Assembly: GCA_003454975.1 (NCBI GenBank)
Contig: DMST01000352.1
Location: forward strand, 1-8,508
Direction: 5' to 3'
Origin: Cytophagales bacterium
Lineage (GTDB): Bacteria > Bacteroidota > Bacteroidia > Cytophagales > Cyclobacteriaceae
DNA length: 8,508 nucleotides
The position numbers and the translations under genes were made by a program. The notes below the pieces were generated by a model. It was not told the DNA's origin. It was given only the letters and a program-made list of their open reading frames with translations, and did not search any database. This document shows positions 1-6,001 of the stretch, piece by piece (position 1 is the first letter of the stretch; the number at the start of each line of letters is the position of its first letter).

Positions 1-785
1 GTGCCTATGGGTACGGTACTCCTCAGAACCACCAGGTTGCCTACCCTAAGTTTCTCGCCAATGGCAGAAGCACTGCTTTCCAGGGCGGTCATACTGGGCT
101 GAGGGATCAGCCCACTCTCCGGCCGCACCACTGGAGTGCCTACCGAGATCACGAACACATCCCCGTCGTCGGGCAGTGTGGTGGTAGCATGGAAGTTCTT
201 GCCTAAGTGCTCCCGCAATAGCTCTGGCAGGCCCACCTCGTGTACGTAGCTGCGGCCCGCATTCAGATCGCTCACGCGGTTTTCGTCAACATCTACCCCG
301 GTTACCAAGTACCCTACATCAGCCAATACTAGCGCCAGGGTAAGTCCTACATAGCCTAGCCCTACCACCACCACGTGGCGATGGGTGGCTACGCGTTGCT
401 CCCACAACTGGTGGTAGTCCAGCACTCGGGTAGGAACTCCCTCCGGGTTTACAAAGATGATTTTGCTGAGAAACTTGGCGCTTTTGCGCTGCCTACGGGC
501 AAGCTCAGTAGGGAGAGCTTCCAGCAGCTCGCGAAAGCTCATACCTTCAGGGAAGGTGATGGGGTCGGCATTCATTACCTCGCTGGCTTTCAGGTCCAGG
601 CGGTTTTGAGTGAGTAGCCCCCGGCGTACGTCGCCGTCGCTGATGGTGCCTACTAGTTTCTGCTGCTGGTCTACCACCAGCGCGATACCAGCCGGTAGCC
701 GGTGCTGGGTAGCTTGGGATTGTACGGTCAGTACCTCAGTGAGTGGACTGTCCGGAGAAACAAAAAGATGTGCGGTGCTTTGCAT
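1..785 (-). CDS. CBS-domain pair fused to nucleotide-sugar dehydrogenase (UDP-ManNAc/UDP-Glc dehydrogenase family), 3' end outside the window
   Basis: The protein is open for 261 codons and continues past the left edge. Residues 6-130 form a CBS pair: the first repeat has a GIALVVD strand and the GTISDGD motif (46-52), the second begins ASEVMNADPITF (67-78) and ends near W128. From about residue 137 an NAD-binding Rossmann fold starts with VVVVGLGYVGL (GxGxxG at 142-147) and the acidic GVDVDENRV ribose-binding strand (163-171). It goes on to a VISVGTP motif (212-218) and an LRSTVPIG motif (254-261) typical of UDP-glucose/UDP-ManNAc dehydrogenases, which oxidise the sugar C6 to a uronate for surface polysaccharides. 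The catalytic Cys domain lies outside the window, so substrate and activity cannot be judged. CBS repeats bind adenine nucleotides in other proteins, and such a pair is known on sugar-phosphate nucleotidyltransferases, so allosteric control is an inference. The ATG at 785 is chosen; an in-frame TTG at 806 is possible and a TAA stop lies further upstream. Confidence 0.88.
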   Translation of the reverse strand, partial: MQSTAHLFVSPDSPLTEVLTVQSQATQHRLPAGIALVVDQQQKLVGTISDGDVRRGLLTQNRLDLKASEVMNADPITFPEGMSFRELLEALPTELARRQRKSAKFLSKIIFVNPEGVPTRVLDYHQLWEQRVATHRHVVVVGLGYVGLTLALVLADVGYLVTGVDVDENRVSDLNAGRSYVHEVGLPELLREHLGKNFHATTTLPDDGDVFVISVGTPVVRPESGLIPQPSMTALESSASAIGEKLRVGNLVVLRSTVPIG

Positions 786-1084
786 GACACGGATGATGGT
801 CCGCAAATATGCAACATGACTGGGGGATGGCGAAGGAAATTATCAGTTATGAAGGAGGAGTATTTGGTTATGAGTGGAAAAGGCAAGGAAAGTCGTTTGC
901 ATTTTGGTAGTAGGGGCGCATGAGCGAATGCCCTAGTGGATGTTAAATCCTTGTCCTGAAGGGGGAGAATAGGAGCCATCTTCGAACCGCTAAATTAGTT
1001 TCTATTGGCTGTATGGGAGGATGAGGGGTTCTGATTCTGCTCCCGATTGCGTATCTTAATCCAACACCTACACCATTCCCTGCG
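786..1084. other. Gene-free divergent intergenic region
   Basis: About 300 bp between two divergently read genes. Short frames here have no recognisable protein features. It must hold the leaders and promoters of the dehydrogenase (leftward) and the VOC gene (rightward), but I see no convincing TAnnTTTG element with a matching upstream TTG. One small interrupted hairpin is visible: TAGGG (911-915) plus CAT (919-921) against ATG (928-930) plus CCCTA (931-935). No tRNA fold could be built around the GGTTCGAAG seen on the minus strand near 980-990. Confidence 0.5.
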
Positions 1085-1474
1085 ATGTCCACCCATTCGG
1101 AAATTTTTTCCCATGCAGCTACGGTTTTGGCCGTGCAGAGCATGGATCGCTCCCTTACTTTTTATCGCGATCAACTAGGCTTTACAGTAACCTTCACTTG
1201 GCAAGAGCCAATTACCTATGCGGTGCTTCGGCGGGGAGATGTAAGCCTACACCTCACCCTCCGTGATGATGACTCGCGGCCTTCCTCCGTACATACAGCC
1301 CTTTACATATTTGTGTATGATGTACGGGCAGTATACCAAGAGTTAGAGAATCAAGGGGTGGCATTGCCCCAGGCGCCCGAAGCTCGTGACTACGCCATGG
1401 AAGATTTTGATGTAGTGGATCCGGATGGCTACCGCATCAGTTTTGGTGAAAGTGTAGAAGCGGAGGGCACCTAG
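1085..1474 (+). CDS. VOC (vicinal oxygen chelate) family protein, glyoxalase/bleomycin-resistance type
   Basis: A 129-residue protein, the usual size for a single-chain VOC protein made of two beta-alpha-beta-beta-beta halves. The first half shows the typical ATVLAVQSMDRSLTFYRDQLGF stretch (12-33, written here as 12-22 ATVLAVQSMDR and then S23-F33), followed by a strand with H56 in VSLHLTL. The second half starts near TALYIFVYD (71-79) and closes with a DPDGYRISFGE motif (112-122), where E122 sits at the usual metal-ligand site. H56 and E122 are candidate metal ligands. Family members include glyoxalase I, dioxygenases and bleomycin- or fosfomycin-binding proteins; the sequence does not tell which, and bleomycin-type members often bind drug without metal. 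It stands alone on the plus strand, convergent with the OsmC gene. The fold is secure, the substrate unknown. Confidence 0.85.
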   Translation: MSTHSEIFSHAATVLAVQSMDRSLTFYRDQLGFTVTFTWQEPITYAVLRRGDVSLHLTLRDDDSRPSSVHTALYIFVYDVRAVYQELENQGVALPQAPEARDYAMEDFDVVDPDGYRISFGESVEAEGT

Positions 1475-1483
1475 ACTTAAGAA

Positions 1484-1504
1484 CTGCTTACTGTTTGCAA
1501 GCAG
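1484..1504. terminator. Candidate hairpin after the VOC gene
   Basis: Perfect 6 bp inverted repeat CTGCTT (1484-1489) and AAGCAG (1499-1504) with a 9 nt loop, starting 10 nt after the VOC stop codon. No T-tract follows, so an intrinsic terminator is only possible; a 3'-end protecting hairpin is the alternative. Confidence 0.3.
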
Positions 1505-1596
1505 GCTCAGAATCAGCGAGTGATCGGGCCAAAGCTCCCTCATCATAATCTGCCGCTACAAAATGGATGTCCACAAACCATCATGGTTGATGCACA

Positions 1597-1616
1597 GCAG
1601 TATATCGTATACCTGC
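1597..1616. terminator. Candidate hairpin in the convergent VOC/OsmC gap
   Basis: GCAGTATA (1597-1604) faces TATACCTGC (1608-1616) across a 3 nt TCG loop, pairing along its length with one bulged base. It lies 15 bp beyond the stop of the minus-strand OsmC gene, where a shared terminator for the two converging genes would be expected. Neither strand shows a clear T-tract after it. A second, overlapping pair of small palindromes (AACCAT-C-ATGGTT and CATCA-TGGT-TGATG) lies just beside it at 1576-1592. Confidence 0.3.
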
Positions 1617-1630
1617 GCCTTCTCGTAGCC

Positions 1631-2050
1631 TTATCTTTTCTCTACCGATTTGATGACAATCTCATGGGTAAGAGTCTTCTGCACAGGACATTTGTCCGCG
1701 ATTTCCATTAGGCGTTTGCGCTGTGCATCATCCAGATTGCCATGAAAGGTAATCTGCTTCTCAATGACGTGCACATACCCATCTTCTGACTCACAATTCT
1801 CACAATCTTTGGCATAAATCCGATCCTGATCCAGGACAATCTCAACCTTTTCCATAGGCCAGCCTTTGCGGTCGGCGTACATCCGGAGCGTCATGCATAC
1901 ACAGCTACCCAAGGCCATCAGAAGGAAATCATATGGGGTGGGGCCTAGGTCGGCCCCAAAAGGATCCGGTTCATCACCGATTAAATCATGGCGGCCATTA
2001 CTTAGTTCAGTACGGTATTCGTCGCGACCAATTTTGGCGGAAATAGGCAT
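1631..2050 (-). CDS. OsmC family protein (thiol peroxidase-like/redox)
   Basis: A 139-residue protein that aligns by eye to the OsmC/Ohr superfamily over its full length. Its core helix GPTPYDFLLMALGSC (36-50) carries Cys50, with Cys52 close by, and the second conserved Cys is in DKCPVQKTL (Cys121). These two positions are the peroxidatic and resolving cysteines that reduce organic hydroperoxides in characterised OsmC and Ohr proteins; action on peroxides here is inferred. An extra Cys pair sits in KDCENCESEDGY (Cys83, Cys86), where this subgroup has an insert, and could bind metal or form a disulfide. Cytoplasmic: no signal peptide or membrane segment. It is read after the three-gene GH3 block but across a 167 bp gap, so it probably has its own promoter. 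A perfect inverted repeat lies 5 nt before the start codon. Confidence 0.9.
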   Translation of the reverse strand: MPISAKIGRDEYRTELSNGRHDLIGDEPDPFGADLGPTPYDFLLMALGSCVCMTLRMYADRKGWPMEKVEIVLDQDRIYAKDCENCESEDGYVHVIEKQITFHGNLDDAQRKRLMEIADKCPVQKTLTHEIVIKSVEKR

Positions 2051-2055
2051 AGGAG

Positions 2056-2084
2056 TTGTGGGTTTTATGAATGGTTACCCACAA
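2056..2084. promoter_or_regulatory. Perfect 8 bp inverted repeat just upstream of the OsmC start
   Basis: TTGTGGGT (2056-2063) and ACCCACAA (2077-2084) are exact reverse complements separated by 13 nt. The 29 bp element ends 5 nt before the OsmC start at 2050. Size and place fit either a dimeric-repressor operator or a 5'-UTR hairpin near the ribosome entry site. A TAAATTG sequence on the minus strand overlaps its outer arm and might be a degenerate -7 box. Which role applies is not decided by the sequence. Confidence 0.45.
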
Positions 2085-2217
2085 TTTATCAGAGTAAGCA
2101 GAGATATAGAAAACGTGAGAAGCTAAGGGAGCAATAATGTCGGATTTTAGTCAGCGAGGTTGTCGTTTATCCTGGCTCCTAACCTTCTACCTTATCGTTC
2201 TCCATTCACCCACACAC

Positions 2218-2739
2218 TCAGAATGTCTCTTGAATCTCGGATTTCAATTGTGAAAGGGCGTAGCTACCGAGCTCATTGTCACGATTGCCATACGCTTGCA
2301 GCACGGCCTTGCTTAGCTCCAGGGCAGGGGCATCGTCAGGCAGCGCTGTTACCGCACCGTTGATGAGCATTACCAAATCTTCTCGTACGTTTTTCACCAG
2401 ATTCCAAGCCTCCTCACTCACATAAATCTGTTGGGAGAGGTTATGGTTAAATTCATCGCGAATCTCTCTCAGTAGCACTTGCTGAAACTGCCGCGCGGAG
2501 AGCGAACCATCGAATAGCCGCACCAGTAGGTTGTTGGGATTTAATCGCTCTATCAAAAGGGTAAGCCGTTCGTAGGCCTGTAGCCGGAGAGGCAACACGG
2601 TTTCCTTACTCTTTAGTTGAATCTCCAAGGCCGATTGCCGCAACTCCTTTTGTACAAAGGCTCGCACCACCAGATACATGGCGTATAATACGAGGCCCGC
2701 AGGCAACAAGATTTTGGCGAAGTCCAATAATTGGTCCAT
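2218..2739 (-). CDS. Conserved Bacteroidota protein with N-terminal membrane anchor, function unknown
   Basis: A 173-residue protein. One hydrophobic segment (about 8-28, FAKILLPAGLVLYAMYLVV region) is followed by charged, helix-rich sequence with no enzyme motif. Two stretches look strongly family-conserved: LPLRLQAYERLTLLIERL (49-66) followed by NPNNLLVR, and LSQQIYVSEEAWNLVKN (101-117). I recognise this pattern from hypothetical proteins of about 170 residues that recur across Bacteroidota (possibly the family now called DUF7935, from memory), for which I know no function. The anchor with a cytoplasmic helical domain is inferred from charge: the segment is followed by RAFVQKELRQ. It begins 40 bp after the stop of the LysE-type gene and is probably the third gene of the GH3-LysE transcription unit, though a link in function is not shown. 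Confidence 0.85.
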   Translation of the reverse strand: MDQLLDFAKILLPAGLVLYAMYLVVRAFVQKELRQSALEIQLKSKETVLPLRLQAYERLTLLIERLNPNNLLVRLFDGSLSARQFQQVLLREIRDEFNHNLSQQIYVSEEAWNLVKNVREDLVMLINGAVTALPDDAPALELSKAVLQAYGNRDNELGSYALSQLKSEIQETF

Positions 2740-2779
2740 AGTAGACGAGAGAAATGTGGCGGAAGATAAGGAAAAAAGA

Positions 2780-3427
2780 CTACCCGTTCAGGTTCCAGAT
2801 TCCCGTTTCGAAAGCAGTATAAAACATGTAAAGGCCAAAGCCGAAGAGGGCCAGGCCTACTACCCGATTCATGATTTTCATAAACTGGGGCGTTACCAGG
2901 GCGCTTAGTTTATTGGCCAGGTAAGCCTTTAGAATATCAGTGGTGAAAACGGTAAGCAAGATGCCTAGCGCAAACATGAATGCACCTTCGCTATTGCCAT
3001 ACCGTGGGTTGGCCGTGACGGCTGATACGATGCCAATCCAAAAGAACAACACGCCTGGATTGACCCCATTCAGCAGGAAGCCCTTCAGAATTTCGCTTGC
3101 CAACCGGGTGCGTGACCCTACATCCCGTTGCTTTACACCCTTTCGGGCCACGGGTTTTACGATGTACACGATACCAAAACCCACCAAGATCACTCCTCCC
3201 GCTAAAGCCATGTAGGCCTTCACGGTGTCATTTTCTTCAAACGAGGAAATGCCCAACCAGCAGAGAAAGAAATAAAATGCATCACTAAGCATGATGCCTA
3301 GGGCCAGGAAGATGCCATGAAAGAACCCCTTCTCTACAGCCGTTTGCATCAGGGCAAAAAATACCGGGCCAATCAGGATGGCTAAAAACAAGCCACCCAG
3401 AATGCCATTCCAAAAAGCCTCAATCAT
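2780..3427 (-). CDS. LysE/RhtB family amino-acid exporter
   Basis: A 215-residue integral inner-membrane protein, the usual length for LysE/RhtB translocators. About six hydrophobic segments are visible (near 5-27, 36-60, 71-91, 115-138, 149-169 and 184-205). The N-terminal family signature is clear: GPVFFALMQTAVEKG (20-34), then GIMLSDAFYF (44-53). The central KGFLLNGVNPGVLFFW (115-130) matches the family's second conserved loop with its NP pair. Characterised relatives export lysine, arginine, threonine, homoserine or cysteine derivatives; this substrate is unknown. Its ATG overlaps the GH3 TGA in an ATGA arrangement (3424-3427), so translation of the two is probably coupled, and a product or by-product of the GH3 enzyme is the natural candidate cargo. 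Confidence 0.9.
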   Translation of the reverse strand: MIEAFWNGILGGLFLAILIGPVFFALMQTAVEKGFFHGIFLALGIMLSDAFYFFLCWLGISSFEENDTVKAYMALAGGVILVGFGIVYIVKPVARKGVKQRDVGSRTRLASEILKGFLLNGVNPGVLFFWIGIVSAVTANPRYGNSEGAFMFALGILLTVFTTDILKAYLANKLSALVTPQFMKIMNRVVGLALFGFGLYMFYTAFETGIWNLNG

Positions 3428-4980
3428 GCATCGGCCTCCTTTCGCCCCTTCACGTAGGTGGTCCAGTCATCCAGCTTTACCCCTTTTAGCACTCTTGGGA
3501 ACTTAGCCTGGCCTCCGTAGTGGCCACTAGACTCCATCCAGCCCATAAAATATTCGGTAGGTAATTTTTCTAGGAATACTTCAGGCAGGGCAGAAGTTCG
3601 CTCGGTCGTATAATCGTCGTTTAGTTCCTTCAAGTAATGATCCAATCGATCCAAAATAAGTTTAGGGTCCGCCTCATCGTCACAACCAATGTACCACTGG
3701 TGGGCAAACAGAGAGCCATAAGGCACACCCGCTACGGTAAACTCCTTGATCACTATGTTGAGTTCCTCCATGACCATGCCTATGGCTTGGTTCATATTGT
3801 CTACACTCAGGTGCTCACCGCATAGGCTTAAGAAGTGCTTCGTACGACCGGTGATGATGATCTCACTCTCTTCCTTATTCACAAATTTGATCACGTCCCC
3901 AATTTCATAGCGCCAGGCTCCTGAGCAGGTGCTGATTAATAAGGCGTATTCTACCCCTTCTTCTACTTCATCGATCATGCGGGTTTCCGGCTGGTCTACC
4001 ATCACGCCGTCTTCGTCAAAGTTCTTATCATTGAAGGGGACAAACTCATAAAACAGGCCGTTATTCAGTACCATGCGCATGCAGCGGGCATTGGGGCGCG
4101 ACTCGAATGCTACGTAGCCTTCTGAAGCCAAGTAGGTTTCTATATAGACCAGTGGCCGAGCTAGTAGGGTCTCAAATCCTTTCCGGTATGGTTCAAAAGA
4201 TACTCCGCCAAAGGTGAAAATGGTGAGATTAGGCCATACCTCGTGGATGTTCTTTACGTTGTAGTGCTCAATGATTTGCTCGATCAGCATCTGAATCCAG
4301 GCGGGATTGCCGGCTAGAATTCCGATATCCCACTTGGGGGCAATCTTCACGATTTCCCTGATCTTCTCGTTCCAGTCACGCACCCGGGCTATTTTCTGGC
4401 CAGGCTTATAGAACCGTTGAAACCAGATGGGGATTTGCCCGGTCGTAATGCCGGAGAGGTCCCCTTCAAAGTACCCTCCCATATCGCGAAGCTGAGTGCT
4501 ACCCCCCAACATCAAGATCCCTTTTTCAAAAAGGTTGTCGGGCAAGTCGTACTTGCTCAGGGTCAGGATCTGCCGCAGGCTGGTCTTCCGTATGGCCCGA
4601 AGCATATCCTTGGTAACCGGTAGGTATTTGCTGGAGGCACCACTAGTACCCGAACTTAGGGCATAGTACTTGATCTTGCCGGGCCAGGCAATGTCCGACT
4701 CCCCATCTCGGGTTCTATGCCACCAGGCATCGTATATCTTGTTGTAATTGAATACCGGAACGGAGTCCCGATACAAGGTGTAGAATGACCGGGGATCTTC
4801 GCTTTTAAATTGTTTGAGTATATGCTTGAACCCATAATACTTGCCAAACGCGGTATGCCGCGCGTGGATCATCAGTTTTTTGAGTTCGTTCTTTTGTAGA
4901 TCAAAAGGGTTCGAGTATTCCTGCTCTATGCTTTCGCGGATGCGAATTCCTTTTTTGAGAAGATTACCAATAAATGCCAT
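3424..4980 (-). CDS. GH3 family acyl-adenylate-forming amido synthetase
   Basis: A 518-residue protein from the ATG at 4980, close to the usual 500-or-so residues of bacterial GH3 proteins. The three adenylate-binding signatures of the family are present: SSGTSG (109-114), YLASEGYVAFE (283-293) and YEIGDVIKF (358-366), followed by a GRTKHFLSLCGEHLS hinge (378-392) that leads into the small C-terminal domain. Plant GH3 enzymes use ATP to activate jasmonate, auxin or benzoate-like acids and join them to amino acids. Bacterial members are widespread in Bacteroidota and their substrates are mostly unknown, so only adenylation followed by transfer to an amine is inferred. An in-frame ATG at 5025 would add 15 residues (MCFCPNSAVAS...) that do not look family-like, so 4980 is preferred. 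First gene of a minus-strand unit with the LysE exporter; divergent from the YggS gene. Confidence 0.9.
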   Translation of the reverse strand: MAFIGNLLKKGIRIRESIEQEYSNPFDLQKNELKKLMIHARHTAFGKYYGFKHILKQFKSEDPRSFYTLYRDSVPVFNYNKIYDAWWHRTRDGESDIAWPGKIKYYALSSGTSGASSKYLPVTKDMLRAIRKTSLRQILTLSKYDLPDNLFEKGILMLGGSTQLRDMGGYFEGDLSGITTGQIPIWFQRFYKPGQKIARVRDWNEKIREIVKIAPKWDIGILAGNPAWIQMLIEQIIEHYNVKNIHEVWPNLTIFTFGGVSFEPYRKGFETLLARPLVYIETYLASEGYVAFESRPNARCMRMVLNNGLFYEFVPFNDKNFDEDGVMVDQPETRMIDEVEEGVEYALLISTCSGAWRYEIGDVIKFVNKEESEIIITGRTKHFLSLCGEHLSVDNMNQAIGMVMEELNIVIKEFTVAGVPYGSLFAHQWYIGCDDEADPKLILDRLDHYLKELNDDYTTERTSALPEVFLEKLPTEYFMGWMESSGHYGGQAKFPRVLKGVKLDDWTTYVKGRKEADA

Positions 4981-5104
4981 ACAATAACTTATGGATGCTA
5001 CAGCGGAGTTTGGGCAAAAGCACAAGCAAACTATGGTTTTCCGCTGGGCATTCGTGTTAAGGGTGCTAATTTCGCAAACTTAATCAGACCACAGAACGCT
5101 GAGG
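4981..5104. promoter_or_regulatory. Divergent promoter region of GH3 and YggS genes
   Basis: These 124 bp separate two divergently read genes and must hold both promoters. On the plus strand TAATTTCG (5068-5075) is one base off the Bacteroidota -7 box TAnnTTTG and lies 30 bp before the YggS ATG, but no good -33 TTTG is spaced with it. No matched box was found for GH3. GAGG directly abuts the YggS ATG, too close for a Shine-Dalgarno site. Confidence 0.4.
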
Positions 5105-5779
5105 ATGGAAATCGGTAAAAATCTAGATTCATTTCGTGCGGCCCTGGCAGGCTACCCGGCTCAACTTGTTGCTATTAGTAAAACTAAACCACTAGACGCG
5201 CTACAGGCTGCCTATGATGCCGGGCAGCGAGATTTTGGTGAGAACAAAGTGCAAGAGATGACTGATAAGGCCGAGACCCTACCCAAGGACATCCGGTGGC
5301 ACATGGTAGGTCACTTGCAAACCAACAAGGTAAAATATCTTGCTCCCTATGTGCACCTCATTCACTCCGTAGATAGTCTCAAGCTAATCAAAGAGATAAA
5401 TAAACAGGCGGCCAAGCACGATCGAGTGATTCACATCCTCTTACAGATGCATATTGCGGAAGAGGATACCAAGTTTGGTTTGGACCAGCAGGAGCTGAAT
5501 AGCCTTATCCAGGAATTCCTGGCTGGTGATTTTCCGCACGTGCGGATTGTTGGCCTGATGGGAATGGCCACCAACACCGACAATGAAACCCAGGTACGAA
5601 AAGAGTTCGCTGGCTTAAAAACTCTGTTTGAACAAACCAAATCCCAATACGCCGAATCTTTACCTGACTTCACAGAGATTAGTATGGGCATGAGTGGTGA
5701 CTACCAAATCGCCATCGAAGAGGGCAGTACCCTGGTGCGTGTAGGTAGTGCTATTTTTGGCGCCAGGAATTATGGGTAA
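5105..5779 (+). CDS. YggS/PLPBP family pyridoxal-phosphate-binding protein
   Basis: A 224-residue protein, slightly shorter than the 234 of E. coli YggS, with the same landmark motifs in order: VAISKTKP (22-29) with K26 matching the PLP Schiff-base lysine (E. coli K36), FGENKVQEM (44-52), WHMVGHLQTNK (65-75), HSVDS (87-91), TKFGL (122-126), GLMGMA (150-155), SMGMSGDY (193-200) and a C-terminal GSTLVRVGSAIFGARNY (207-223) that binds the phosphate. It is the single-domain alanine-racemase-like barrel. No enzyme activity is established for the family; it buffers free PLP and affects B6 and amino-acid balance, and loss in E. coli disturbs isoleucine/valine metabolism. Cytoplasmic. The differences at the N-terminus are only a shorter first helix. 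It is monocistronic, as an AT-rich gap follows. Confidence 0.95.
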   Translation: MEIGKNLDSFRAALAGYPAQLVAISKTKPLDALQAAYDAGQRDFGENKVQEMTDKAETLPKDIRWHMVGHLQTNKVKYLAPYVHLIHSVDSLKLIKEINKQAAKHDRVIHILLQMHIAEEDTKFGLDQQELNSLIQEFLAGDFPHVRIVGLMGMATNTDNETQVRKEFAGLKTLFEQTKSQYAESLPDFTEISMGMSGDYQIAIEEGSTLVRVGSAIFGARNYG

Positions 5780-5799
5780 ATACAATAATTAGATTTTTT
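5768..5799 (+). terminator. Weak AU-rich terminator candidate after the YggS gene
   Basis: AATTAT (5768-5773) pairs with ATAATT (5785-5790) around an 11 nt loop that spans the stop codon, and is followed by six T (5794-5799). The T-tract fits an intrinsic terminator, but the stem has no GC pair, so the hairpin would be feeble. Confidence 0.3.
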
Positions 5800-6001
5800 A
5801 TATCCAATAGTCACTACGGCAAAGAGACCTACCCTCCTCGGTGCGTGTTGGCTACAAACTGTAGATTTTCGGAGTCAATAACCTCTCTCCTGGTTGTTTT
5901 ATACTAAAAATAGTAATAAAAATACTTATTTTATAAGCCATCGTTAAAATGTAATTTCCATAGTAAATTGATTTATGTTTATTTGAAAAAACACTTAAAA
6001 T
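5780..6001. other. AT-rich intergenic leader of the lipoprotein gene
   Basis: This 222 bp gap has no coding frame. Its right half is markedly richer in A and T than the genes on either side and ends in a run of A just before the lipoprotein ATG, as is common for strong Bacteroidota leaders. It holds a CTACA-AAC-TGTAG hairpin (5852-5864) followed by ATTTTC, and the AT-rich inverted repeat listed separately. The sequence GTTTATTTG (5977-5985) resembles a -7 box without the exact spacing, and no matched -33 box was found. Confidence 0.45.
5897..5921. repeat. AT-rich imperfect inverted repeat upstream of the lipoprotein gene
   Basis: TTTTATACTA (5897-5906) and TAGTAATAAAA (5911-5921) are reverse complements apart from one extra base, around a 4 nt AAAA centre. 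It lies about 80 bp before the lipoprotein start. The inner TACTA-AAAA-TAGTA part is perfect. It may be an operator or simply AT-rich chance pairing. Confidence 0.35.

Noticed and set aside
375..979. Several overlapping short open frames of 69-83 codons on both strands
   Set aside because: They lie over or next to the long CBS-dehydrogenase frame on the minus strand, which is continuous to the window edge and carries clear family motifs; the short ones have none.
960..1060. Possible tRNA or tRNA remnant, suggested by GGTTCGAAG on the minus strand
   Set aside because: The bases on either side cannot form a T-arm stem and no acceptor or anticodon arm could be built, so neither a tRNA nor an attachment site is supported.
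2940..3288. Plus-strand frames of 91 and 63 codons
   Set aside because: They lie within the LysE-type gene, whose minus-strand frame has the family motifs and six membrane segments.
4981..5025. Longer GH3 start at 5025 adding 15 residues
   Set aside because: The extra residues are Cys-rich and unlike the family N-terminus, whereas MAFIGNLLKKGIRIRESI from 4980 looks right.
5060..5104. Bacteroidota promoter for the YggS gene at TAATTTCG
   Set aside because: One mismatch in the -7 box and no correctly spaced -33 TTTG; kept only as a remark in the intergenic entry.
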